Origin: Phycisphaerae bacterium
Lineage (GTDB): Bacteria > Planctomycetota > Phycisphaerae > SM23-33
Reading direction: 5' to 3'
Assembly (NCBI GenBank): GCA_030754715.1
Contig: JASLZV010000040.1
Coordinates: 1 to 9,878, forward strand
Length of the DNA: 9,878 bases
Position 1 is the first letter of the stretch. Each line of letters opens with the position of its first letter. Made by a program: the position numbers and the translations under genes. The notes under the pieces are model-generated. The model saw nothing but the letters and a program-made list of their open reading frames with translations. It was not told the DNA's origin and searched no databases. Below, in pieces: positions 1 through 6,598 of this stretch.

Positions 1-638
1 TGACCGAACGTGGGTTGGTGACGATGGACGTTCTGCTGACCGGGCAGGAGTTCGGGCGACTCGCCGTCCCGCTGCCGGGCCTGCACAGCGCGTATAATTC
101 GCTGGCGGCCGTCGCGCTGCTTCACCATGCGGGCGTGGAGGGAGGGCAGATCATCCACTGGATGGAGCGATTCACCGGCGCACAGCGGCGCATGACCCTC
201 AAGGCCACCGCGCGCGGCGTCACGGTGCTGGATGACTATGCCCACCATCCCACGGAAATCCAGGCGACGCTGAAGGCGATTCGGGGCTTCTACCGGCCCC
301 GGCGCCTGGTATGCGTGTTCCAGCCGCACCAGCACAGCCGGACGCGGTTTCTGCTCAAGGATTTTGCCCGCAGTTTCGGCGAGGCCGACGAGGTTGTCAT
401 GCCGGACATCTATTTCGTGCGCGACAGCGACCGGGAAAAGGAGTATATTTCCTCGGGTGATCTGGTATCGCAGATCCGCCTTCACGGGGGGGTAGCGGTG
501 TACCTGAAGTCCTTTGATGAGATTACCAAGTACCTGCGCTCCACCGTCACCGGCGGCGACCTGGTGGTGACGATGGGGGCTGGAAATATCTGGGAAGTTG
601 CCGATGAAATTGTTCACTGGCTTGGAAGAAATCGTTAG
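1..638 (+). CDS. murC: UDP-N-acetylmuramate--L-alanine ligase, C-terminal part (5' end outside window)
   Basis: MurC is the cytoplasmic ATP-dependent ligase that adds L-alanine to UDP-N-acetylmuramic acid, the first amino acid of the peptidoglycan stem peptide. The frame is open from base 3 with no stop before 636-638, so the gene is cut by the window edge and the GTG and ATG codons near base 20 are internal. About 211 codons remain of a family length near 450-490. They cover the end of the central ATP-binding domain (GLHSAYNSLAA, the Mur ligase G-H-N/S-x-x-N-x-x-A-A motif) and the C-terminal Rossmann-like domain. The latter carries DDYAHHPTEI at 231-260 and VFQPHQHSRT at 315-344, both diagnostic of MurC among Mur ligases. 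The 3' end overlaps murB by 35 bases, which suggests translational coupling. Identification is secure. Confidence 0.95.
   Translation, partial: TERGLVTMDVLLTGQEFGRLAVPLPGLHSAYNSLAAVALLHHAGVEGGQIIHWMERFTGAQRRMTLKATARGVTVLDDYAHHPTEIQATLKAIRGFYRPRRLVCVFQPHQHSRTRFLLKDFARSFGEADEVVMPDIYFVRDSDREKEYISSGDLVSQIRLHGGVAVYLKSFDEITKYLRSTVTGGDLVVTMGAGNIWEVADEIVHWLGRNR
592..597 (+). promoter_or_regulatory. Ribosome binding site deciding the murB start
   Basis: GGGAAG lies six bases before ATG 604 and inside the murC coding sequence. A TTG at 598 in the same frame would have no room for this site, so ATG 604 is the preferred murB start. Confidence 0.55.
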
Positions 639-1482
639 CAGCAACCATTCGCTTGCACCGCATACGTGGCTGGGGCTGGGTGGGCCGGCTACCTACTTTA
701 TCGAGCCGACGAGCGTGGAGCAGTTGGCCCAGGTCTCCCGCCGCTGCCGCGAGAATGAGATTCCCACGTATGTGCTCGGGAGTGGCGCCAACGTCCTGAT
801 TGACGATGCCGGTGTGAAAGGCGCGGTGATCCACCTTGGGAGGGAGTACTTCAAACAGGTTACGCCGGTTGCCGGCGGCCTGCGCGCCAACGCGGGGGCC
901 GACATGGGCCAACTGGTCCTCCGCTGTGTTCGCCAGGGGCTCTCCGGTCTGGAGAGTCTCACAGGCATCCCCGGCAGTATCGGCGGGTGTGTTAGGATGA
1001 ATGCCGGCGGGGCCTTCGGCGATATCGGCAATATCATCCAGTCCGTGGACGTGATGAGCGAGGGCGGGGAGGTCTTTACGCGGAGTCGGCCCGATCTGGC
1101 CTTTGCGTATCGAAGTTCCAATATCAACGCAAAGTTTATCCTTGGGGCTACTTTTGGCCTCGGCGAGGACGATCCTCACCGCATCCTCAAGCAGGTTAAG
1201 CAGATCTGGATCTACAAGAAAAACACGCAGCCGCTGGGGCATCGCAACGCCGGCTGTATATTTAAAAATCCGCGCGGTCTGTCAGCCGGTGCGCTGATCG
1301 ACCGTGCGGGGCTAAAAGGCAAGCGTGTCGGCGGGGCGCACGTGTCCCAAAAGCATGCCAATTTTATCCTTGCCGACGAAGACACCAAGACGTCCGACGT
1401 GCTGAAACTGATAAACAAGGTTCGGGAAGCGGTCTACAAGAAATCGCAGGTGTATCTGGAATTGGAAATCGAGGTTTGGTGA
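604..1482 (+). CDS. murB: UDP-N-acetylenolpyruvoylglucosamine reductase (MurB)
   Basis: MurB is a cytoplasmic FAD enzyme that uses NADPH to reduce UDP-GlcNAc-enolpyruvate to UDP-MurNAc, the substrate of MurC. The 292-residue length fits the shorter type II MurB class. The FAD-binding half shows LGSGANVLI near residues 58-66 and GIPGSIGG at 121-128. The catalytic half shows YRSS with Arg170, NAGCIFKNP with Cys218, and a Glu in the C-terminal LELEIEVW. In E. coli the proton donor at the position of Cys218 is a serine (Ser229). Cysteine at this site occurs in other MurB proteins and should still work. The start at ATG 604 is chosen because GGGAAG lies six bases upstream; a TTG at 598 is less likely. 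The gene overlaps murC by 35 bases and ends one base before ddl begins, so the three are almost certainly co-transcribed. Confidence 0.95.
   Translation: MKLFTGLEEIVSSNHSLAPHTWLGLGGPATYFIEPTSVEQLAQVSRRCRENEIPTYVLGSGANVLIDDAGVKGAVIHLGREYFKQVTPVAGGLRANAGADMGQLVLRCVRQGLSGLESLTGIPGSIGGCVRMNAGGAFGDIGNIIQSVDVMSEGGEVFTRSRPDLAFAYRSSNINAKFILGATFGLGEDDPHRILKQVKQIWIYKKNTQPLGHRNAGCIFKNPRGLSAGALIDRAGLKGKRVGGAHVSQKHANFILADEDTKTSDVLKLINKVREAVYKKSQVYLELEIEVW
1471..1475 (+). promoter_or_regulatory. Ribosome binding site supporting the first ddl ATG
   Basis: GAGGT ends eight bases before ATG 1484 and lies inside the last codons of murB. It supports the upstream start over ATG 1514, which would give a protein ten residues shorter with the more usual short lead before the first beta strand. 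ATG 1514 also has a purine run (AGGGAAGG, 1505-1512), so it cannot be excluded. Confidence 0.45.
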
Positions 1483-1483
1483 C

Positions 1484-2467
1484 ATGGACAGGCCGGCGTC
1501 TGCTAGGGAAGGCATGAAGGCACAGGCCGATCAAACGCCTTTGCCGAAAACATCGCTGGACATTACGGTGCTCATGGGAGGTCCCTCCAACGAGCGGCAA
1601 ATCTCATTGCTGAGCGGCACGGCCATCGCCGATGGTCTGGACACGGTGGGACACAGGGTCACCCGTGCAGACATCACGCCACAGGATACCTCGGCCCTGG
1701 ACCGTAAGGATATCGATGTGGTTTTTATCGCCCTCCACGGCGAGTTCGGCGAGTCCGGCGAGGTGCAGGCGTTGTGCGATGAGCGTGGCCTGAGGTACAC
1801 CGGCTCGAATGGGCGTGCCAGCCGCATCGGCATGGACAAAGCCGCCAGCAAGCAACTAATCAAACGGACGGGGCTGGCGACCCCCGACTGGATGATTATC
1901 GAGGAATTCCACGAGCCCGATCAGGTCAGCGAGTGGCTGGACGAATTGGCCCCGCCGGTTGTGTTAAAACCTGTTGACGGCGGTTCGAGTGTGGATATTA
2001 CAATTGCCGCCGATACCGCCCAGCGTGACAAGGCGTTGGAGTTTCTTCTGGACAAGTATGGGCGGGCCATGCTCGAGCGGTTCGTGCCCGGTCGGGAGTT
2101 TACAGTGAGCATCCTCGGCAGCCGCCCGCTGCCGCTGCTGGAGATCATATCCGGCGGAGACTTCTACGATTATCAGTCCAAGTATGACGACGATGCCGGC
2201 ACGCAGTACGTGTTCGATCACGGCCTGGAGGGGGAAATTGTCAAGCGCATGCAGGCCGACGCCCTGAAGGTCCACCGTGTTCTGGGATGCCGCCACTTGT
2301 CGCGCGTGGATTTTATCCTCGATCTGAACGGTACGTCGTATGTTCTGGAACTCAATACCATACCAGGTTTTACGATCCATTCGCTGCTTCCCAAGGCCGC
2401 CGCCCATGCCGGTATCAGTTTCCCGGAGTTGGTGGACCGCATCGTGGCCTTGGCCGTGCGGGGATAA
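1484..2467 (+). CDS. ddl: D-alanine--D-alanine ligase
   Basis: This ATP-grasp enzyme joins two D-alanines in the cytoplasm, giving the dipeptide that MurF adds to the peptidoglycan precursor. The 327-residue length is slightly above the usual 300-320 because of about 20 extra N-terminal residues. Motifs in order: LMGGPSNER from about residue 30, HGEFGESG at 85-92, KPVDGGSS (ATP-grasp lysine) at 162-169, ERFVPGREFTV from 198, and FYDYQSKY at 227-234. RVDF follows at 274-277 and ELNTIPGFT from 289. Asp276, Glu289 and Asn291 match the metal ligands of E. coli DdlB (Asp257, Glu270, Asn272) with identical spacing. The FYDYQSKY loop is of the D-Ala-D-Ala type, not the D-Ala-D-Lac type of VanA. The gene follows murB by one base, as in many dcw clusters. 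Confidence 0.95.
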   Translation: MDRPASAREGMKAQADQTPLPKTSLDITVLMGGPSNERQISLLSGTAIADGLDTVGHRVTRADITPQDTSALDRKDIDVVFIALHGEFGESGEVQALCDERGLRYTGSNGRASRIGMDKAASKQLIKRTGLATPDWMIIEEFHEPDQVSEWLDELAPPVVLKPVDGGSSVDITIAADTAQRDKALEFLLDKYGRAMLERFVPGREFTVSILGSRPLPLLEIISGGDFYDYQSKYDDDAGTQYVFDHGLEGEIVKRMQADALKVHRVLGCRHLSRVDFILDLNGTSYVLELNTIPGFTIHSLLPKAAAHAGISFPELVDRIVALAVRG

Positions 2468-2483
2468 TCGACGCCATGCGGAT

Positions 2484-2493
2484 GGAGAAGGGA
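2484..2493 (+). promoter_or_regulatory. Ribosome binding site deciding the ftsQ-like start
   Basis: The purine run GGAGAAGGGA ends eight bases before ATG 2502. The frame stays open upstream into ddl, so this site is the main reason to start the gene at 2502 and not inside ddl. Confidence 0.6.
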
Positions 2494-2501
2494 TACCGAA
2501 T

Positions 2502-3557
2502 ATGTCACGGAAGGCAAAGAGCATTCACCGCCGCGCTGCAGGTTCCGCAAACCGGCCGCTGTTGCTGCGGCGCTGGTGGGCGAAGGTTCCCCATGAACGG
2601 AGGCGTGCCGCAGCTGGTATAGCCAGACGCCTTGTCCTGCTGGGCGCGCTGGTGGCGTTGGTGGGCGGTGGAATGAAATGGCTGGAGGGGCATGTGCTGA
2701 CCGGCCTGCAAGATCCGCTCAACGCTCCCGTGCGGGTGCAACTGGACCCTCGGCCCGGCTGGATGCCGGCGGAACTGGTCCGCAGTATCTCCCAGTCGCT
2801 TGTGTATGAAGGAGCATGGTATGGCGACAAGGACCTGAGCGAACGGGTGTATCATCTTGCCGCGGCTAATCCCTGGGGCCGCCGCGTGCGCGCCGTGCGC
2901 AAATACCATGATGTTGGCGGCAGGTGTGTGGTACTGGTGGACGGTGAGTTTCGCCAGCCGGTGGCCCTGGCGGCCTGGAAGGGTCGGTACTATTTCGTGG
3001 ATGAGCAGGGAGTACGCCTAGGTGATTCGGGACGTTGTTCGCAGGTGCCTCAGTGGGTCGCCAGCATACCCGCCCCCGGCGGCGGGTCCGCCCGCCGGGT
3101 GTACTTCGCCGAACGTTCGCAGGTGCCGGCCGGCGCGCGGGCTTGGCGCAAGCATTATATGATTATCGAACTGAACGATGAACTTGACCCGGCTGCCCCG
3201 GCCCTTGGAAAGCCGTGGGACTCCAAGGCCCTCCGCGCCGGGCTGAGGTTGGTCAAACTGCTGGCTTCCCGAAGGTATGCTCGCCAGATTTCCCGCTTGG
3301 ACGTGCGAAACTACGCCGGACGCGTTTCCAGAAACCTTGAACATCTCGGCTTCTGGTCGGGTAGGACCTACATCAAGTTTGGACGATTCCCGCATCCCGA
3401 CGGGGTGGACTGGGTTGTGCCCCCGCAGCGCAAGATGGCCAATCTCGACCGGTACGTAGCCCTGCACGATGGCAGGCTGGTGGGAACGACGGGGCTGGAT
3501 CTCCAGATCGATAACCTTAATGACTCGACCTATGGCATGCGACCCGAGGGCCAGTGA
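2502..3557 (+). CDS. ftsQ: FtsQ/DivIB-like cell division protein
   Basis: FtsQ proteins are single-pass inner membrane proteins that connect early and late divisome components through a periplasmic POTRA domain. This 351-residue protein has the right layout. It has an arginine- and lysine-rich cytoplasmic lead (residues 1-43) and one hydrophobic stretch at about 40-61. A POTRA-like segment at about 77-157 includes NPWGRRVRAVRKYHD, which resembles the FtsQ 'hPWV..a.VrR..P' region, and ends in LVDGEFRQPVALAAW. The FtsQ-type continuation YYFVDEQGVRL follows. Near the C-terminus IKFGR (about 291) and LDLQIDNL (332-339) resemble the last strands of the FtsQ beta domain. The start at ATG 2502 follows a strong ribosome binding site, 34 bases after ddl. 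Position directly after ddl is the classical ftsQ position. Overall similarity is weak, so the assignment rests on topology, local motifs and gene order. Confidence 0.65.
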   Translation: MSRKAKSIHRRAAGSANRPLLLRRWWAKVPHERRRAAAGIARRLVLLGALVALVGGGMKWLEGHVLTGLQDPLNAPVRVQLDPRPGWMPAELVRSISQSLVYEGAWYGDKDLSERVYHLAAANPWGRRVRAVRKYHDVGGRCVVLVDGEFRQPVALAAWKGRYYFVDEQGVRLGDSGRCSQVPQWVASIPAPGGGSARRVYFAERSQVPAGARAWRKHYMIIELNDELDPAAPALGKPWDSKALRAGLRLVKLLASRRYARQISRLDVRNYAGRVSRNLEHLGFWSGRTYIKFGRFPHPDGVDWVVPPQRKMANLDRYVALHDGRLVGTTGLDLQIDNLNDSTYGMRPEGQ

Positions 3558-4236
3558 GCCCGGCGGTCTCCGCCGCGCTGCTGCTGCGGCGTGGCAGCCG
3601 GCTGGCCTGGTGTACCTGGCGGCCCTGCTGGGGGGATTGGCCGTGGGTCTGTGGCCTGAGGGGGTCTATCCCGGTGGTGAAGTATACCGTCCGGCGGCCC
3701 TGCCGACACTGCGTACCCTTGCCGCGTCCCAGGTGGCGTTCTGGTTGCTGGCGTATCCGCTGATTGTGCTGTTTCGCGCCGACGCCGGGCGTCCGTGGCG
3801 CTGGTGGCCGGACACGCTTGTCGAATCCCTTGTTTGGGCGTTCCTGACTATTCCGTTCTACATCCCGGCGGTCTACCTGGGTGACGCCGTCGCAGCCGAC
3901 GCCCTGCGTGCCGCCATCTATATTGCGTTCCTGTGGCCATTTGCATGGGCGTGCGGGGCCTGGCTGAGTTCCTCGCGGCGGGGGCGGTCTGTCGTCCTGC
4001 TTGGTTCGGTGTGTGCAGCCTTGGGCCTGCCTGCAGCGTGGTATATTACCGCCGAGTTCCTGGCCGGCGCGGGTCTGAGTGAATGTCTGTGGCGTATCGC
4101 GCCGATCACCCAGGCTTGGCAAGTTTCCGCTCCCAGGGGTTTGTCCGTTTGGCCCCAGCCCTCGTGGACCGTGCTTGTCTGGCCGGCGGCGGCGGTTGGG
4201 GTTATTGCTGCCTTTGCGCTGAGGCCGCGAAAGTAA
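3532..4236 (+). CDS. Six-helix membrane protein of unknown function
   Basis: I do not recognise this family. The 234-residue product is very hydrophobic, with likely membrane segments at about 24-41, 63-81, 97-116, 125-145, 153-174 and 212-230. Arg14-Arg15 before the first segment, the loop SSRRGR at 147-152 and the C-terminal RPRK suggest that both termini are cytoplasmic. The third segment has the prolines IPFYIP, which would kink the helix. No ATP-binding, protease or transferase motif is visible. The overall shape recalls ABC-2 type permease subunits, but no ATPase gene is adjacent, so that remains a guess. ATG 3532 overlaps the ftsQ-like gene by 26 bases. No clear ribosome binding site precedes it, nor the other in-frame ATGs at 3469 and 3520, so the start is uncertain. 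Coupled translation with the ftsQ-like gene is likely. Confidence 0.75.
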   Translation: MACDPRASEPGGLRRAAAAAWQPAGLVYLAALLGGLAVGLWPEGVYPGGEVYRPAALPTLRTLAASQVAFWLLAYPLIVLFRADAGRPWRWWPDTLVESLVWAFLTIPFYIPAVYLGDAVAADALRAAIYIAFLWPFAWACGAWLSSSRRGRSVVLLGSVCAALGLPAAWYITAEFLAGAGLSECLWRIAPITQAWQVSAPRGLSVWPQPSWTVLVWPAAAVGVIAAFALRPRK

Positions 4237-4332
4237 CGAGGTAATGACAAGCCGCCGTCGCGAGTGAATGGGGGCTGCTGTTCGAGTTTTCTCGATCCCG
4301 CCGGCTTCTGCTGGTCGGCTTCGGTGTTTCCC

Positions 4333-4361
4333 TTGCCCGCGCCCCTTTGGAGAGAGATAAT
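4333..4361 (+). promoter_or_regulatory. Candidate sigma70-type promoter of the transglutaminase-like gene
   Basis: TTGCCC (4333-4338) and GATAAT (4356-4361) are separated by exactly 17 bases. Transcription would begin near 4368 and give a leader of about 40 bases. The site lies in the only sizeable gap (4237-4407) between the dcw-type genes and the next gene on the + strand. The rest of that gap shows only a five-base-pair hairpin (4282-4295) and no convincing terminator. Confidence 0.4.
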
Positions 4362-4407
4362 GGGGTGCGGTTCGAGTCGCTGGGACTTTTGGTGAAAGGG
4401 CAATTCA

Positions 4408-6279
4408 ATGAATCTGCACGGGGCAAATCTTACGGTGCTTGCGATTGTATGTTTGGGGTTTGCTACCGACGTGTTCGCCGTCGGCACGAGGACGGCGGAG
4501 GACACGTGGCTGGCGAAAATCGCGATGGATGAACTCAGCAAGTGTGAAGATGCCGAACAATACCAGGAGTTGGGCGGGCGGGTGCAGGCCGCTATTCTGG
4601 CCAGGTTGTCGCTGGGCCTGGACAAGGGTGAGGATATTTCGGCGCTGACAGGCCTTGTTTACGTGCAGCGGGCGTGCAAGTATGCGGCCGAGGTCGAAAA
4701 GATCGAGGGGGGGACGGAGTTTTACAAGTGGCTGCTTTCGAAACGCCCGCTGGCAAGGCTGATGCTCCGGGCGATGAGGGACGTTACCAGACCTGATGAG
4801 GCCCTGGAGGCACTGAAACAACTGAAGGAGGCCGACGAGGGGCGCGTCTTGGGGTACCTGGAACTGACGACGGCTTTTGCGACCACACGTGAGGCCTCGC
4901 CGTTGTACGGGAGTAAACAATTGCACCCCGCCTCCATGCTGGACTCGTTTAGATACTATACCGGCAAACGGAAGCTCCGCTACGACCTCAAGAAAATGCC
5001 CTACGAACTGTCCAGATATCTCACCGACACCAATTTGAGCCTGAAGGAACGGCTCTGGGCAATGGGCAGGTACTGGACCCGCGGAAATCTCGCCACGACC
5101 TATGGCGACCTCAGGTACGACACAGCGCACTTACGCACGGGCGCACCGAAGAGAATCGACAGGATCCCCTTCACGCTTCCGAACTTGCGCAAGGTTGGAG
5201 GCGTGTGCATAGAGCAGGCCTACTTCGCCGCCGAAGTGTGCAAGGCCTTGGGTGTGCCGGCAACGATTGTTACCGGGCGGGGCGGCACAGGAACTGCACA
5301 CGCCTGGGTGGCCTGTCTGAAGATCGCCTCCAGCGGCAAGAAGGCCGTCTGGGATGCCAAGACCGGGCGATATGAGGAGCACAAGTACTATACCGGCCAG
5401 TTGCAGGCCCCGGCCACCGGTAAGTCGCTGCTGGATTCCGAATTAATGCTGCTGGGGGCCGCGGCCCTGCTGCCCCTGGACCGCCGGGAGCAGTCTGATG
5501 CCGCTTGTGCACTGGCCAAGATGGTGGCTGAGGTCGCCCACGAAAACAAGTCCGCCGACGTGGGCGAACTGAAGAGACTGGCCAAATTACACAACGAACG
5601 ATTCAGCAACGAGACACCGGTGGACCAGGCCAAACTGGAGCCTGCAGCCGAACTCAACATGGCGATGGTGGAGGACTTGCTCGAGATTGCGATCGCCCGG
5701 AACCTGGCCCAGAGGGAGGCCTGGGATTTCATCGTCTCTCTTCGCCGGCGCGATCTGTTGAAAGTCGAGAACCTGGACCGATTCTTCAACGTCCTGATTA
5801 CCAAGACCGCCAAGGCGTATCCCGACTACAGTTGCGAGATGGTGATGAAGATCGTGCCCACCATCGACGATGGCAAGAATCGCATGGGCGTGTACAAGAA
5901 GGCAACGGGCATCTACGTCGGTCGGCCGGACCTCCAAGGTCGTCTGCTGATGGCTACCGGCGACGATTATCTCAATCAGAACAAACGCGCCGCGGCCCTG
6001 AAACTCTACCAGATGACCGCAACGAGGCACGTAAAGATTGCCGAGGTCGTGGTTCCCGCCGCCCGGAAGGCCGAAACGCTCCTGGTGGAGGTAGGCCACC
6101 GCAAGAAGGCCATCTCCATGTACAAGAAACTTTTTGCCCGCACCAAGAAGGAACGGTCGATTGCCTCAGAACAGACGGCCTATTACCGGTTGGGCGTGCG
6201 CCTGGCCGAACTGCTTGCTGCCGAAGGCAAAGATGACGAGGCCGAAAAAATCCGCAAGAGAATCGAGTCCAAGAAGTGA
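4408..6279 (+). CDS. Exported transglutaminase-like protein with helical C-terminal repeats
   Basis: The 623-residue protein begins with a probable signal peptide: a hydrophobic core at about 8-19 and likely cleavage after VFA at residue 24. Its n-region has a histidine but no Lys or Arg, which is slightly unusual. The core resembles the transglutaminase-like (papain-fold) superfamily: GGVCIEQAYFAAEVCKALG with Cys267, AHAWV with His298, and VWDAKTGRY with Asp316 would form the Cys-His-Asp triad. Such domains act as proteases, peptidases or acyl-transfer enzymes; the substrate here is unknown. About 250 residues before the core are helical. The part after about residue 370 is also mainly helical, and its last 100 residues (NKRAAALKLYQM, HRKKAISMYKKL, KDDEAEKIRKRI) look like TPR units. 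An in-frame stop at 4393-4395 makes ATG 4408 the first possible start; AAAGGG (4395-4400) lies seven bases before it. The protein probably acts in the periplasm or outer envelope. Confidence 0.75.
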   Translation: MNLHGANLTVLAIVCLGFATDVFAVGTRTAEDTWLAKIAMDELSKCEDAEQYQELGGRVQAAILARLSLGLDKGEDISALTGLVYVQRACKYAAEVEKIEGGTEFYKWLLSKRPLARLMLRAMRDVTRPDEALEALKQLKEADEGRVLGYLELTTAFATTREASPLYGSKQLHPASMLDSFRYYTGKRKLRYDLKKMPYELSRYLTDTNLSLKERLWAMGRYWTRGNLATTYGDLRYDTAHLRTGAPKRIDRIPFTLPNLRKVGGVCIEQAYFAAEVCKALGVPATIVTGRGGTGTAHAWVACLKIASSGKKAVWDAKTGRYEEHKYYTGQLQAPATGKSLLDSELMLLGAAALLPLDRREQSDAACALAKMVAEVAHENKSADVGELKRLAKLHNERFSNETPVDQAKLEPAAELNMAMVEDLLEIAIARNLAQREAWDFIVSLRRRDLLKVENLDRFFNVLITKTAKAYPDYSCEMVMKIVPTIDDGKNRMGVYKKATGIYVGRPDLQGRLLMATGDDYLNQNKRAAALKLYQMTATRHVKIAEVVVPAARKAETLLVEVGHRKKAISMYKKLFARTKKERSIASEQTAYYRLGVRLAELLAAEGKDDEAEKIRKRIESKK

Positions 6280-6372
6280 TGCCTGTGGCGGCGCGTGGCG
6301 GTTGCGTTCCGCATCGACGCCAATGGCCGCAAAGGCATGAAACGATTGATTTACGCGGCCCGGTCCGTGGGC

Positions 6373-6377
6373 AGGAG
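6373..6377 (+). promoter_or_regulatory. Ribosome binding site deciding the start of the small Cys-rich gene
   Basis: AGGAG lies six bases before ATG 6384. The frame is open upstream to an ATG at 6276, but that extension is arginine-rich and low in information, overlaps the end of the preceding gene, and lacks such a site. The 65-residue form is therefore preferred. Confidence 0.7.
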
Positions 6378-6383
6378 AACCCA

Positions 6384-6581
6384 ATGGAGTGTAACAACAA
6401 GCAGAAGAACCTCGAGCGGTGCAACTGCACCTACAGTTCCTGTAACAAGACAGGAATCTGCTGTGAGTGCCTGCGTTATCATCTAGCCACTCGCGAATTG
6501 CCGGCGTGCTGCTTTCCCGATGAAGTGGAGAAGACCTACGACCGCAGTTTTAGGGCCTTTGCCAAAGCCTGGAGCCTGTAG
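6384..6581 (+). CDS. Small cysteine-rich protein, DUF6485-like
   Basis: The product has only 65 residues, nine of them cysteines (3, 13, 15, 20, 26, 27, 29, 42, 43), plus His33. The pattern ERCNCTYSSCNKTGICCECLRYH, here described as Cys13-x-Cys15 through His33, and the later ELPACCFP and VEKTYDRS match my recollection of the short conserved family DUF6485. The function of that family is unknown to me. The cysteine spacing suggests a metal-binding or redox fold; no signal peptide is present, so it should be cytoplasmic. It lies 104 bases after the transglutaminase-like gene, which may place it in the same transcript, and it runs head-on into ruvB with 17 bases between the stop codons. The family name comes from memory of the motif and not from a search. 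Confidence 0.8.
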   Translation: MECNNKQKNLERCNCTYSSCNKTGICCECLRYHLATRELPACCFPDEVEKTYDRSFRAFAKAWSL

Positions 6582-6598
6582 GGCGAATTGCCGGTCCC

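Noticed and set aside
547..1242. Open frame of 231 codons on the - strand
   Set aside because: It lies antisense to murB, which has clear FAD-binding and catalytic motifs.
3554..3763. GTG-started open frame of 69 codons overlapping the six-helix protein
   Set aside because: It is an arginine- and tryptophan-rich out-of-frame shadow of the hydrophobic gene, with no independent support.
4282..4295. TCGAG-TTTT-CTCGA hairpin after the six-helix protein gene
   Set aside because: The stem has only five base pairs and no T tract follows, so it is too weak to call a terminator.
4366..4390. GGTTCGAGTC resembling a tRNA T-arm
   Set aside because: The flanking bases do not form the five-base-pair T stem, and no acceptor, D or anticodon arm is found upstream.
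6276..6383. N-terminal extension of the small Cys-rich protein from ATG 6276
   Set aside because: The extension overlaps the preceding gene, is not of the family's form, and lacks a ribosome binding site, while ATG 6384 has AGGAG at ideal spacing.
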